A DNA stretch of 64,000 nucleotides from Amycolatopsis sp. FDAARGOS 1241 (GCF_016889705.1 NZ_CP069526.1:4154001-4218000), one strand, 5' to 3'. Positions 1 through 9,052 are shown, counted from the first letter of the stretch. The notes: generated from the letters alone by a model not told the origin. Program-made: numbers and translations.

Positions 1-50
1 AGACGATCCGGCTGCGCCCGAACGAGTCGGTGACCGTCACGCCGCACTGA
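1..50 (+). CDS. 3' end of an unidentified protein (partial)
   Basis: An open frame enters from the left edge and ends at a TGA at 48-50. Only 15 residues are visible (TIRLRPNESVTVTPH), hydrophilic and beta-strand-like, as at the end of many secreted enzymes. A strong hairpin follows 6 bases later, which supports this being a real gene end. The family cannot be named from so little sequence. Confidence 0.45.
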   Translation, partial: TIRLRPNESVTVTPH

Positions 51-55
51 CCACG

Positions 56-93
56 TCCGGTGCCGGGAGGCCCCCGCCCCTCCCGGCACCGGA
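56..93 (+). terminator. Hairpin terminator after the partial gene
   Basis: A perfect 15-bp stem (outer pair T56-A93, then CCGGTGCCGGGAGG at 57-70 against CCTCCCGGCACCGG at 79-92) encloses an 8-base C-rich loop. It starts 6 bases after the TGA at 48-50. No U-tract follows, which is common in actinomycete terminators. Confidence 0.75.
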
Positions 94-187
94 AGCACTC
101 CACGCCACCTCGGCGCTTCGGCCTCGAACAGTGTAGCGTTCAACTATACGGCGTCGCACTGACTGCCGGAGTGGACCGGGAGGCGGC

Positions 188-556
188 ATGAACATCGCGT
201 TGTGGATCGCTGCGGGCATCGCGGCCGCGATCTACCTGGCTGCGGGCGGCATGAAGCTGGCCACACCGAAGGAGAAACTGCTGGAGAACCCCACCATGGG
301 CTGGGTGGCGGACTTCTCCGGCGGCATGGTCAAGTTCATCGGCCTGGTCGAGGTGCTGGGCGCGATCGGCTTGATCCTCCCGCAGGCACTCGGCATCGCC
401 CCCGTGCTCACGCCGCTGGCCGCCGTCGGCTTCGTGATCATCGCGCTCGGCGCGATCGTGGTGCACGGCCGGCGTAAGGAGCCCAGGGGCATCCCGATGA
501 ACGTGCTGCTGCTGGTGCTTTCGGCCTTCGTCGCGATCGGCCGGTTCGCGGGCTGA
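188..556 (+). CDS. DoxX family membrane protein
   Basis: A 122-residue protein with four predicted membrane segments (about residues 2-20, 45-65, 70-92 and 103-120). A short basic loop, HGRRKEPRG, precedes the last helix. This matches the small DoxX/DoxX-like family, integral membrane proteins sometimes linked to redox or thiol stress but usually without a defined reaction. The start is fixed by a GGGAGG ribosome site at 178-183, five bases before ATG. The upstream 130-150 region holds an imperfect inverted TGTAG/CTATA element that may belong to its promoter. It stands alone; the next gene is a LysR regulator read the same way after 89 bases. Confidence 0.8.
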   Translation: MNIALWIAAGIAAAIYLAAGGMKLATPKEKLLENPTMGWVADFSGGMVKFIGLVEVLGAIGLILPQALGIAPVLTPLAAVGFVIIALGAIVVHGRRKEPRGIPMNVLLLVLSAFVAIGRFAG

Positions 557-645
557 TCCGGGCTCACCCTCGCGTCGGTCATGGCCGACGCCGGCTGCGG
601 CCCCTGACCTAGGCTGGGTGCCAGGCGAGGGGACGGGAGGCCGCG

Positions 646-1500
646 GTGGACGTCGACCTGCGGAAGGTTCGCTACTTCGTCGCCGTGGCCGAGGAACTGC
701 ATTTCGGCCGCGCGGCGGAGCGGCTGCACATCGCACAACCCGTGCTCTCGCGCCAGGTCCGGGCGCTGGAGGAACAGTTGCACGCGCAGCTGTTCGTCCG
801 CGACCGCCGCTCGACCGAGCTGACGGCGGCGGGCCGTCAGCTGCTGGAGGACAGCCGGACCATCCTCGCTGCGGCCGAGGCCCTGCGCCGGCGGGTCGCC
901 CTGGCCGCCCGGGGAACCTCGACGTTCACCATCGGCTTCATGCCGGGCCTCACGGTGACCGAGCCCGTGCGGGCGCTGACCGCGCGCCACCCCGAGCTGT
1001 CCGTGGAGCTGGTGCGGACGACGTGGGACGACCAGGTCGAGGTGCTGCACGACGGACGGGCCGACGTGAGCCTCGTCCGGCTCCCGGTACCGCCGCGCGG
1101 GCTCACCGTCCGGCCGATGTTCGGCGAACCGCGGGTGGCAATCCTGCCGGTGACACACCGGCTGGCGGGCAAGGAATCCGTCGAGGTGGCCGACCTCGCC
1201 GAGGAACACCTGCTCAACGACCCGGACGCGGTGCCGGAGTGGCGCGCCGTCGCGACCGAGCTGCGCGCCGGTGGTGCCGCGCGGCCGCGCGGATTCCGCA
1301 GCGTCGAGGAGAAGCTCGAGCACGTGGCCGCGGGCCTCGGCATCGTGATCGTGCCACTGTCCACTTCGGAGTACTACACGCGCGGCGACGTGACCCACGT
1401 GCCGGTGTCCGACCTGCCGCCCAGCCGGTTGGCCGTGGCTTGGGTCGCCTCGCGCCGCTCGCGGCTGATCTACGAGTTCGCGGAGCTCGTCACAGCGTGA
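646..1500 (+). CDS. LysR-family transcriptional regulator
   Basis: A 284-residue protein of normal LysR length. The N-terminal winged helix-turn-helix is clear at about residues 3-60, with the family pattern of an LRxVRYFVAVAEE start, ERLHIAQPVLSRQVRALEEQL recognition region and a LFVRDRR wing. The rest is the periplasmic-binding-like effector domain. The GTG start at 646 is preceded by GGGAGG at 635-640. It runs in the same direction as the hydratase-like gene 35 bases downstream, so it may regulate that gene, although LysR regulators are more often divergent from their targets. The ligand is unknown. Confidence 0.92.
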   Translation: MDVDLRKVRYFVAVAEELHFGRAAERLHIAQPVLSRQVRALEEQLHAQLFVRDRRSTELTAAGRQLLEDSRTILAAAEALRRRVALAARGTSTFTIGFMPGLTVTEPVRALTARHPELSVELVRTTWDDQVEVLHDGRADVSLVRLPVPPRGLTVRPMFGEPRVAILPVTHRLAGKESVEVADLAEEHLLNDPDAVPEWRAVATELRAGGAARPRGFRSVEEKLEHVAAGLGIVIVPLSTSEYYTRGDVTHVPVSDLPPSRLAVAWVASRRSRLIYEFAELVTA

Positions 1501-1535
1501 CTGCACTGCGCGCCGTTGTGTGGTAACCCAGGACC

Positions 1536-2396
1536 ATGAACGCGCTGGGCTCGTACGTGGAGTCATGGTCCCCCGAACCGCTCACCGACAGCGACGCGCT
1601 GGAGGCCGGACCGGCCGCCGCGCTGTCGGCGGCGCTGGACCTGCCGCGGCCGGCGGCGGTCGCGGGGGAGCCGCTGCCGCCGCTGTGGCACTGGCTGTAC
1701 TTCCTCGAGTGGCCGCGGCACTCGGAGATCGGGGCCGACGGCCACCCGGCCGGCGGCCACTTCCTGCCTCCGCTGCCCGACCGGCGGCGGATGTTCGCGG
1801 GCGGCCGGCTCGAGGTGCGCTCACCGCTCGTGCTGGGCAAGCCGGCGGAGCGCGTGCGCTCGCTCGGCGAGGTCACGGTGAAACACGGCCGCACGGGGGA
1901 GATGCTGTTCGTGACCGTCCGCACCGAGATCGGCCAGAACGGCGAGGTGCGGGTCGTGGAGGAGCAGGACATCGTCTACCGCTCGGGTGAGGACTCCGGT
2001 CGAACGGCGCTCGCCGGGATCGACCTGACGGGTTCACCGTCGTCGGCCGCCGAATGGCAACGGGCGTGGACGCCGGATCCCGTGCTGCTGTTCCGGTTCA
2101 GCGCGCTCACCGCCAACGCGCACCGCATCCACTACGACCAGCCCTACGTGACCGGCGTCGAAGGCTACCCGGGCCTGGTCGTCCACGGGCCGCTGCTCGT
2201 GCTGGCGCTGCTGGAGCTGGCCCGCACCCGCGCGCCGGAACGCGCGATCTCGTCGCTGTCGTACCGGTTGCGCCGCCCGGTGTTCGTCGGTGAGCACCTG
2301 CTCGCGACCGGTGTCCCCGGCGACGGGGGAGCGGCGCTGCAGGTGGACGCGGCCCGTGCCGAGGCGGTCGCGACCGCGGATGTCGTGTTCGGCTGA
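1536..2396 (+). CDS. Mesaconyl-C4-CoA-hydratase-like / FAS1-like dehydratase, double hot-dog
   Basis: A 286-residue protein with the two-hot-dog architecture of the FAS1-like dehydratase / 3-methylfumaryl-CoA hydratase group. The N-terminal half carries the family's WHWLYFLEW and GHFLPPLPDRRRMFAGG-type stretches. The C-terminal half has the MaoC-like segment around residues 185-225 (FSALTANAHRIHYDQPYV, then GLVVHGP). Members hydrate branched or unsaturated C4-C5 acyl-CoAs, for instance in itaconate, mesaconate or 3-hydroxypropionate routes. The exact substrate cannot be read from sequence. No ligase or lyase partner lies beside it, so the pathway is open. No strong ribosome site is visible before ATG 1536. 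Confidence 0.82.
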   Translation: MNALGSYVESWSPEPLTDSDALEAGPAAALSAALDLPRPAAVAGEPLPPLWHWLYFLEWPRHSEIGADGHPAGGHFLPPLPDRRRMFAGGRLEVRSPLVLGKPAERVRSLGEVTVKHGRTGEMLFVTVRTEIGQNGEVRVVEEQDIVYRSGEDSGRTALAGIDLTGSPSSAAEWQRAWTPDPVLLFRFSALTANAHRIHYDQPYVTGVEGYPGLVVHGPLLVLALLELARTRAPERAISSLSYRLRRPVFVGEHLLATGVPGDGGAALQVDAARAEAVATADVVFG

Positions 2397-2398
2397 GG

Positions 2399-3307
2399 TC
2401 AGGCGAGGCGCGCTTCGCCGGACGTCAACGGCGGGTCCGCTTCGACGCCGTGCAGCACGTGCGCCAGGACCTCCGCACCCCGCACGACCCGCGGGCCGGG
2501 GCGGTTGAAGTAGGCCGGCCCGTCGAGCAACCACACCGCGCCGGCACGCACGGCCGGCAGGTCCACCCAGCCGGGAAGCGCTGTGAGCACGCCGAACTCG
2601 GCCGCAGTGCGGTCGGGGCTGAAGCCGCACGGCAGAACGAGCAGCACGTCGGGCCGCGCGGCTCGCACGGTCTCCCACGGGATCGGGCGCGTGTGCTCGC
2701 CCGGGTCCGCCAACAGGGGATCCCCGCCCGCCGCGGTGATCTGCTCCGGCACCCAGTGCCCGGCCGGCCACAACGGATCCAGCCATTCCAGCGCCACCAC
2801 TCGCGGCCGCGGCCTCCCCGCCACCCGCGCGCGCACGGCGTCCAGCCGCGCGGTGAGCGCCCGGACCCGGTCCACGGCGAGCTCCGGCACGCCGAGGGCG
2901 TCACCGAGAATCGTGACGCAGCCGAGCACGTCGGTGAGCCGGCGCGGCTCGAGGCTCAGCACCTTCGTCCCGGTGTCCAGCAGCCGCACGGCCTCGGCCA
3001 CCCGCGTGTAGGACACGGCGCAGACCTCGCACAGGTCCTGCGTCAGCACGAGGTCCGGCGCCAGCTCCGCCAGGCGTGCGGTGTCCACGGAATACAGCGA
3101 CGAACCGCTGTGCGCCGAACCGCCGACGGCGGAGGAGATCTCGCGGCTCGTGAGCACCGCGTCGTCCACCTCGGCCGCGGTCACGACCGGCACCGCCTCG
3201 ACACCCGGCGGCCAATCGCACTCGTGAGTCCGCCCGACCAGATCACCGAGCCGCCCCAGCTCTGCGACCAGGTCGGTCGCGGCAGGCAGCAACGACACGA
3301 TTCGCAT
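2399..3307 (-). CDS. Cobalamin/iron-type ABC substrate-binding protein (BtuF-like) without signal peptide
   Basis: A 302-residue protein of the TroA/BtuF superfamily. It begins directly with the fold's first strand ([17 protein letters not shown]), followed by a [10 protein letters not shown] motif and [14 protein letters not shown], typical of the 'cobalamin-binding protein' group found alone in actinobacteria. There is no signal peptide or lipobox and no permease or ATPase nearby. A cytoplasmic corrinoid-binding or salvage role is therefore as likely as transport. It converges on the hydratase gene with a 2-base gap. A palindromic element (3353-3372) lies 45 bases upstream of its start. Confidence 0.82.
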   Translation of the reverse strand: MRIVSLLPAATDLVAELGRLGDLVGRTHECDWPPGVEAVPVVTAAEVDDAVLTSREISSAVGGSAHSGSSLYSVDTARLAELAPDLVLTQDLCEVCAVSYTRVAEAVRLLDTGTKVLSLEPRRLTDVLGCVTILGDALGVPELAVDRVRALTARLDAVRARVAGRPRPRVVALEWLDPLWPAGHWVPEQITAAGGDPLLADPGEHTRPIPWETVRAARPDVLLVLPCGFSPDRTAAEFGVLTALPGWVDLPAVRAGAVWLLDGPAYFNRPGPRVVRGAEVLAHVLHGVEADPPLTSGEARLA

Positions 3308-3352
3308 GCCCCCGAACCTAGCCTGCCCAGCCGGGCGACGCGCTGCGGAAAA

Positions 3353-3372
3353 CTGTATAACGACCTATACGC
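3353..3372. repeat. Copy 1 of a 20-bp palindrome-centred repeat
   Basis: The arms GTATA/TATAC flank the spacer ACGACC. The 18 bases CTGTATAACGACCTATAC are identical to a second copy at 24275-24292. Identity extends two bases upstream (AA), and after two mismatches CCGGGC matches again. This copy sits between a pseudogene 3' end (3414) and the start of the cobalamin-binding-type gene (3307), so it could be an operator for the latter. The second copy's location argues for a dispersed repeat instead. Confidence 0.6.
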
Positions 3373-3413
3373 CCGGGCGATGGCGCCCGCCGCATTTGCC
3401 AGCTGCAAAAAAA

Positions 3414-3951
3414 CTACCGCAAAGACGCATCCGGCGCCCGCATCAGCTCACCGGTCCGGCCGCCGCCGGGCGGGGCTTGGGGATAACGCTTGAGGACGTC
3501 GACGAGTACGGGGCCGGCGAGGCCGCGGGCCTGCTCCAGGTGCGCGGATCCGACCTGGGGGTCGCCACCGGCCGAGACCTCGAACGCGTGCGCCGCCGCG
3601 GCGGCTGGGTCCAGGATGTGCTTGACCTGGGTCGCGTTCTCCGGCGGGTGCAGGAACGCGGCACCGGCCGCGCTGCCGGCGGCGCACGGCTACACCTGCC
3701 GCCGCGTGACCCGCGTCCCGGGTTTCCCGGGCCGCGCGGTCCGCCGTCCACGCGCTGTCGCGCAACGCCTTCGTCCGCTCGCCGCCGCTCGCGAAGCCCT
3801 CGGCGGCCTCGAGCGCGGCACGCGGGCGGGGAACGCCTGAGTGCGTGCGTTCGAAGATCGCCAGCGCCGGCAGCGCGCACGCCACGGCGTAGGCGGTCAC
3901 CACGCGCAGCTCGGCCTGGTCCAGTGCGATCGCGGGGGAGTCGTCGGCCAT
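3414..3951 (-). pseudogene. Imm5-like 'putative immunity protein', frameshifted
   Basis: Read from ATG 3951, the frame gives an alanine-rich helical start (MADDSPAIALDQAELRVV, then FERTHSGVPRPRAALEAAE and GGERTKALRDSAWTADRAA). It then loses sense near 3685-3700. Shifting one base restores AAFLHPPENATQVKHIL and HLEQARGLAGPVLVDVLKRY, ending at TAG 3414-3416. Both halves match the Imm5-like putative immunity protein family common in actinobacteria, of about 175 residues. One extra base around 3690 explains the break. No toxin gene is adjacent. It is the last gene of a minus-strand run of damaged genes, 69 bases after the serine hydrolase. The family name is from memory of its conserved pattern. 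Confidence 0.65.
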
Positions 3952-4020
3952 CGCGCCATCCTGCCGCGCCCGGCTGGGCGACGCCGTGGAATTCCACTGT
4001 GGACCGGAGATCGACTCCGG

Positions 4021-5121
4021 TCAGGCGCACTCGTGCAGGGCCGCCAGCAGCGTGGCGGCGCGGGAATCGACGTCCTCGGCCTGCAGTTCGTTGGTGGCGA
4101 AGGAGAACGCAACGCCGCGGGTGGGCCAGGCGCCGTGGCGGCCCCCGCCGGCACCGGAGTGGCCGAACGCGGCGGGGTCGGCGGCCGCGGGCCCGTAGGT
4201 GCCGATCGGGTCGGCCAGCTCGTAGCCGAGGCCGAAGCGCAAGGGCCGGTCGTTGATCGCGTCGATGCCCTCGGACCAGGTGCGAGTGGCCTGTGCAAGC
4301 ACTGCGGAGGGCACGAGCGAGCCGGACAGCAGCAGGTCGTACAGCCGCGCCATGCTCGTGGCGGTGCCCACGCCGCTGCCGGCGGCGAGTTCGGCGCCAC
4401 GATACTCGGGGGAGTTCATGGTGTCGGTGGAGTCGAGCACCCCGCGGTACATCCGCTCGGCGATCCGCCGGCGTTCCTCGTCCTGCAGGAACGTGCTGAT
4501 GCGGTAGCCGGGCGCGCGCAGCAGCGTCGCGACCGGCACCGACGCCGGGGTGCCGAGCCGCAGGTCCAGCCCGTACGGGGCGGCCAGCAGCTCGTGGACC
4601 AGTTCGCCGACGCGCTGCCCCGTGACGCGTCGGATGAGTTCCGTGGCCAGGTAGCCGTAGGTCAGCGCGTGGTAGGCGACGCGCGTGCCCGGCGTCCACA
4701 ACGGACGCTGTTCGGCGAGCGCGGCCGCGTTGGCGGCGTTGTCGGCCGTCGGCAGGTCGGGTTCGACGTAGGGCAGCCCGACGGTGTGCGCCAGCACCTG
4801 CGAGACGGGCACTTCGCCCTTGCCGGCGGCCGCGAATTCCGGCCAGTAGCGGGCGACGCGTTCGCGTGGCCCGATCACCCCACGGGCGGTGAGGATCGCC
4901 ATCAGCGTGGCGACGACACCCTTGGTGCCGCTGAACAGCACCACCCGCGTCTCGGGTGTCCATGGGACCCCGGGCGACGCGGCGCCGGCGCACAGCTCGA
5001 CGACCGGTTCGCCCCGGCGGAAGACGCTGAACGCGACGCCGCCGGAGGTCTGGGCTGCGACCTGGGCGAACGCTTCGCGCACGGCGTCGAACCCGGGCCG
5101 GACAGCACCGTGGCCCGTCAT
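4021..5121 (-). CDS. Beta-lactamase-fold serine hydrolase (class C / esterase type)
   Basis: A 366-residue cytoplasmic-looking protein of the beta-lactamase-related serine hydrolase family (EstB/LpxE-like esterases and D-aminopeptidases). The SxxK nucleophile motif is SGTK near residue 65. The tyrosine motif is the YHALTYGY segment near residue 150, and the third element HSGAGG lies near residue 325. No export signal is present, unlike true beta-lactamases, so an intracellular esterase or amide hydrolase is more likely. Its ATG overlaps the stop of the damaged ABC ATPase gene (ATGA, 5118-5121), so it belongs to the same operon as the carnitine-type genes. The reading frame itself is intact. 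Confidence 0.87.
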   Translation of the reverse strand: MTGHGAVRPGFDAVREAFAQVAAQTSGGVAFSVFRRGEPVVELCAGAASPGVPWTPETRVVLFSGTKGVVATLMAILTARGVIGPRERVARYWPEFAAAGKGEVPVSQVLAHTVGLPYVEPDLPTADNAANAAALAEQRPLWTPGTRVAYHALTYGYLATELIRRVTGQRVGELVHELLAAPYGLDLRLGTPASVPVATLLRAPGYRISTFLQDEERRRIAERMYRGVLDSTDTMNSPEYRGAELAAGSGVGTATSMARLYDLLLSGSLVPSAVLAQATRTWSEGIDAINDRPLRFGLGYELADPIGTYGPAAADPAAFGHSGAGGGRHGAWPTRGVAFSFATNELQAEDVDSRAATLLAALHECA

Positions 5122-6712
5122 AACCGCGGTGTGGTGGCCAGCAGTTCGCCGGTGTAGGCGTGGGCGGGCGCGGTCAGCACGGATTCGACCGTACCCTCTT
5201 CCACGATCTCCCCGCCGCGCAGAACGGCGATCCGGTCGGCCACCTCGGGCGCGAGCGCGATGTCGTGCGTCACGAACAGCACGGCCATCCCCAGCTCACG
5301 GCGAAGTTCCCCGAGCAGCTCCACGATGGTCGCCTGCACCGACACGTCGAGCGCCGAGGTCACCTCGTCGCACACGAGCACGTCGGGGGTCGTGACCAGG
5401 GCGCGGGCGATCGCCGCGCGCTGGCGTTCGCCGCCGCTGAGCTGGTCGGGCAGCCGGTTCGCCAGCGACCGGCCGAGGCAGACGCGATCGAGCACCTCCG
5501 CGACGCGTTCGCGCCGGCGGGCCCGCGGCAGGTCGGTGAGCCGCACCAGCGGCATCTCGATCGACCGGGCGGTGGTGCGGCGCGGGTTGAGGGAGGAGAA
5601 CGGGCTCTGGAAGACGTACTGGATCCGGCGGCGCTCGTCGTCGCTGCGGGCGCGGGTGGCGGCCGCGAGCGGGGTGCCGGCCAGCGCCCCGGTGCCGGTG
5701 AACCGGTGGGTCAGGCCCGCGATGCACTGCGACAGGGTTGTCTTGCCCGAGCCCGATTCGCCCAGCAGCATCACGCATTCGCCGCGGTGCACCTGCACGT
5801 TCACGCCGCGCAGCACGTGCTGCCGGCCGTAGGCGACACGGATCCCACGGGCGGCCGGCACGGCGTCCGAGGCCGGCGGAGCGGTGGCGGGATCGGCGCC
5901 CAGATCGGGCACGGCGTCGACGAGTTCGCGCGTGTAAGCGTGCCCCGGCCGCTTGAGGACATCGTCGGCCGGGCCGGTTTCGACGACTGCTCCCTGGTAC
6001 ATCACCGCGACGCGATCGGCCAGCTGCGCCACCACCGCGAGGTCGTGGTGATGTAGAGCGCGGCCACGCCGTGCTCGGCCGTCAGCCGCCGGACGGTCTC
6101 CAGCTCCAGCGCCTGCGTCATCACGTCGAGCCCGGTGGTCGGCTCGTCGAGCACCACCACGCTCGGCCGGCACGCGAACGCCATCGCGATCCCGACGCGC
6201 TGCTGCTGCCCGCCCGAGAGCTGGTGCGGGTAACGCCGGCGGTAGGCCCGGTCGGCGGGCAATCCGACCTCCGTGAGCACCTCCGCCACGCGCTCCTCGA
6301 CCGAGCCGGCGTAGCCGTGGGTCTCGAGGACCTCGGCGATCTGCAGGCGGATGCGCAGCGCGGGGTTGAGCGACAGCGCCGGGTCCTGCGGCACGTAGGA
6401 CACCGTGGCGCCCCGCAGTTTCCGGCGCTGCGCCGGGCCGAGGGCGAGGACGTCGACGGGGTCGCCCACCCGCGGGTGCAACGTCACGCGCCCGCCGTCT
6501 TCGGCGAGCCCGCGGCCGAAGTGGCCGAGCGCGGCGAGCCCCGCCGTGGTCTTGCCCGAGCCGGATTCGCCGACGAGCGCGAGCACCTCGCCCGGCGCGA
6601 TGCCGTAAGAGATCCCGCGCAGCACCGGCCGGCCCGCGGCGGTGGTGACCCGCAGGCCGGACACCTCCGGGGCGAGTGGCGCACCGTCGATGGCGCTGTC
6701 CACTGTGGTCAC
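5118..6712 (-). pseudogene. Fused dipeptide-type ABC ATPase (DppD-DppF), frameshifted in the first H-loop
   Basis: Two complete ATPase modules are encoded. The first has Walker A GESGSGKTT, signature LSGGQQQRV and Walker B VVVLDEP. The second has GESGSGKTT, LSGGERQRA and VLVCDEV with H-loop VTHDIAL. At 6046-6049 one base is missing. The frame reads YITT then nonsense where YITHDLAVVAQLADRV is expected, so the switch histidine codon is exactly where the reading frame breaks. Restoring one C gives about 531 residues, normal for fused Dpp/Opp-type ATPases. The GTG start at 6712 overlaps the permease stop (GTGA). It would energise import of a peptide- or betaine-like solute, but the partner permease DppB is missing. 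Confidence 0.85.
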
Positions 6713-7629
6713 GACTGCACCCCCGCGGTCTCCCGGGTGTGCCCGGCCGCGGCCGAGGCGAGCGAGTCGGCCACGAGGTTCGTGCCGACGGCGAGCAGTG
6801 CGATCGCGATGACCGGCAGCAGTACGCCCCACGGCTGCACGACCAGCGCGATCCGGTTCTCGTTGATCATCAGGCCCCAGTCGGCCGCCGGTGGCTGGAT
6901 GCCGAGGCCGAGGAACGACAGCGACGCGATGTAGCCGATCGAGTAGGTCAGCCGCAGTCCGAGCTCGACCATGAGCCGCCCGGTGATGTTCGGCAGGATC
7001 TCCCGCAGCAGGACCCGGCTGCGCGGCACCGCGTACATCTCGGCGGCCTTGATGTAGTCCTCGCCGCGCACCGCGACTGTCGCTTGGCGCGCGACGCGGG
7101 CGGTGCGCGGGGCGTGGGTCAGGCCGATGACGAGCACGAGCAGCCAGCCCTGGGGCCCGATCACGGCGATGGCGAGCAGCGCGATCACCAGTTGCGGGAA
7201 CGACAGCAGCACGTCGTTGCCGCGCATCAGCAGGCTGTCGAGCCGGCCGCCGCCGTAGTCGGCGACCATGCCGAGCAGCGCGCCGAGCACGATGCCGGGT
7301 GCGGTCGCGAGCACCGCGTAGAGCAGCAGCGTGGTGCCGCCAGCGAGGAAGCGGGTGAGCACGTCGCGGCCCAGCCCGTCGGTGCCGGCGAGTCCGTCCG
7401 GTTTGTACGGCTTGCCCGCGAAGTCCGTGGTGCTGTAGCCGGTGAGCACCGGTCCGAGCCACGGGCCGAGCAGGGCCTCGTCGCGGCGGCCCGGTCGGTG
7501 CGGCGGCCGCGACGGCGGAACCGCCGCACGCGGCGAGCAGGGGAGCGGCGCCCAGCAACGCGGTGCCGCCGAGCGCCGCGGCGAGGAACCGGCGGCGGGC
7601 AGGGAGTTCGGCTCACATCGTTCTTCCAT
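6709..7629 (-). pseudogene. DppC-type ABC permease whose 5' end is replaced by binding-protein sequence
   Basis: From about position 7490 downward the frame is a good DppC permease: LLGPWLGPVL, GTDGLGRDVLTRFLAGG and then the EAA-like loop (EDYIKAAEMYAVPRSRVL). LSFLGLGIQPPAADWG follows, with four to five membrane segments. The normal N-terminal cytoplasmic tail and first membrane helix are absent. Upstream the same frame is open but reads low-complexity Pro/Arg sequence. A second frame of that DNA encodes a Tat lipoprotein signal. The simplest reading is a deletion joining the start of a solute-binding-protein gene to the middle of dppC, removing dppB. The ATG at 7629 gives a 306-residue chimera unlikely to work as a permease. 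Confidence 0.8.
7480..7616 (-). pseudogene. Remnant of a Tat-exported lipoprotein (ABC solute-binding protein N-terminus)
   Basis: From GTG 7616, dropping one C from the CCC run at 7602-7604 gives VSRTPARRRFLAAALGG. A hydrophobic stretch and the lipobox LAAC follow (Cys codon at 7526-7528), then a Gly/Ser/Ala linker. This is a textbook twin-arginine lipoprotein signal. The mature domain is missing, because homology switches to a DppC permease in another frame at about 7480-7495. In dipeptide ABC operons the binding protein precedes DppB-DppC-DppDF. The remnant therefore marks the left edge of a deletion of roughly the binding protein body plus dppB. The exact breakpoint cannot be fixed without an intact relative. 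Confidence 0.65.
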
Positions 7630-7672
7630 GGGTGACTTTCGGGTGGGTGGTGGCGCGGTGGGGTCCGGCAGG

Positions 7673-8107
7673 TCAGGAGATGGCACGCCCGGCGTGTTCG
7701 GGCAGCGGTGCGAGGTACGTGCGCAACTGCTGCGCGACAGCCTCGGGCAGCGGCGAGGATCTGCCGCCGGCCACGTGCAGGCACACCAGCTCCTCCGTCG
7801 CCACGACCTCGCCGCCGACCTGGAGCTCGTGCCACAGCCGCACCGTTTTAGCCGCGACGGCGAGAACGGCGGTCCGCACGGTCAGCTCCGCGTCGGGCGG
7901 GACTTCCCGCAGGTACCGGACGTGAGCTTCCACTGTGTACAGCGACGCGCCCGTGGCCGCGCGGTAGGCGGTGTCCAGACCGACCGCGTCCATCAGCGCG
8001 GTGGTCGCGTCGCCGAAGACGAGCACGTAGTACGGCTCGGAGAGGTGGCCGTTGTAGTCGATCCACTCGGGACGGACGCGGTCGCGGTGGGTCAGCGGTT
8101 CACCCAC
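7673..8107 (-). CDS. Hot-dog acyl-CoA thioesterase, probably betainyl-CoA thioesterase (CdhB-like)
   Basis: A 144-residue single hot-dog protein. The helix start VRPEWIDYNGHLSEPYYV contains the DYNGH catalytic-type motif of 4-hydroxybenzoyl-CoA-thioesterase relatives. The GTG start (8107) overlaps the stop of the dehydrogenase gene. In Pseudomonas and Sinorhizobium carnitine catabolism this thioesterase sits beside, or is fused to, L-carnitine dehydrogenase and hydrolyses betainyl-CoA to glycine betaine. That neighbourhood, with the BKACE gene upstream, is the basis for the substrate guess. Sequence alone only supports thioesterase. The frame is intact although both upstream enzymes are broken. 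Confidence 0.85.
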   Translation of the reverse strand: MGEPLTHRDRVRPEWIDYNGHLSEPYYVLVFGDATTALMDAVGLDTAYRAATGASLYTVEAHVRYLREVPPDAELTVRTAVLAVAAKTVRLWHELQVGGEVVATEELVCLHVAGGRSSPLPEAVAQQLRTYLAPLPEHAGRAIS

Positions 8108-9052
8108 GGCGGGCCTCGCCGACGGCCCGCTGGATCGCGATGATCGCCCGGTCGCGCTCGGCCACGAGGTCGGCGATCGTGCGGGCCCCGGCCTCGTCTT
8201 CGCACCCGGCGACGACGGCGTCGCGCAGCAGCCTGGTGAGCTCGGGCGCATCGAGCCGGGTCCACGGCGACTTCAGCGACGGTCCGAAGTGGTCGAGCAT
8301 GTGCGCCATGCCGCCTTCGCCGCCGGCCAGGTGGAAGGTGAGCATCGGGCCCTGCACCGGCCAGCGCAGCCCGGGCCCGTCGGTGATCGCGGTGTCGATC
8401 TGCTCGACCGTCGCCTCCCCTTCGGCCACCATGTGCAGGGCTTCCCGCCACAGCGCCTCCTGCAGCCGGTTGGCGATGAACCCGGGGACCTCCCAGTCCA
8501 TCGTGATCACCGTCTTGCCGACGTGCCGGTAGAACGCGCTCGTCCACTTCACGGCCCAGGGCGCGGTCAGCTCGCCGCCCACCACCTCCACCAGCGGGAT
8601 CAGGTACGGCGGGTTGAACGGGTGCCCGACCACCAGCCGCTCCGGGCTCTTCGCGGCCCTCTGCATCTCGGTCATGCCGTAGCCCGACGTGGGCGAGGCG
8701 ATCACCACGCCGGCGGGGTGACCGAGTCGATGCCGGCGAGCAGTTCCTGCTTGAGGGTCAGGTCTTCGGGGGCACTTTCCTGCACGAACCCGGCACCCTC
8801 GACCGCTTCGGCGAGCGTGCCGGTCACCGTCAGTGCGTCGCGGGTCGCACCGGCGGCGAGCCCGAGCGTGGTGAGCGTGGGCCAGGCGGCGTCGATTAGC
8901 CGGCCCAGCCGCTTGGCCGCGTCCGGCGCGGGGTCCCAGGCGCGGACTCGGTAGCCGCGGGCGAGGAAGTGCGCGACCCAGCCGCCCCCGATCACCCCGG
9001 CCCCGACGCACGCGACAGTGTCCACTTCGGCCACGGTGGAGACCTCAGGCAC
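8100..9052 (-). pseudogene. L-carnitine dehydrogenase-like (3-hydroxyacyl-CoA dehydrogenase family), one-base frameshift
   Basis: The first frame gives the NAD-binding Rossmann start [19 protein letters not shown] and continues to TLKQELLAGIDSVTPP. It then terminates near 8702. A second frame continues with TSGYGMTEMQ, VVGHPFNPPYLIPLVEVVGG and PGFIANRLQEALWREA to the TGA at 8100. One G is missing in a G run at about 8711, where PPGVVIAS is expected. The repaired protein is 317 residues, the size of L-carnitine dehydrogenase (carnitine to 3-dehydrocarnitine, NAD-dependent) rather than fatty-acid HAD enzymes. It overlaps its neighbours on both sides, as expected in a tight operon. Confidence 0.85.

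Noticed and set aside
130..150. Third copy of the GTATA-N6-TATAC element upstream of DoxX
   Set aside because: Only TGTAG and CTATA half-sites with different spacing; similarity is too weak.
1536..2396. Assigning a defined itaconate or 3-hydroxypropionate pathway to the hydratase
   Set aside because: No CoA-transferase, ligase or lyase partner is adjacent, so only the enzyme family is supported.
3443..4993. 516-residue minus-strand frame overlapping the serine hydrolase
   Set aside because: Runs out of frame through a clear serine hydrolase; Arg-rich and motif-free. The true content at 3414-3951 is a frameshifted Imm5-like gene.
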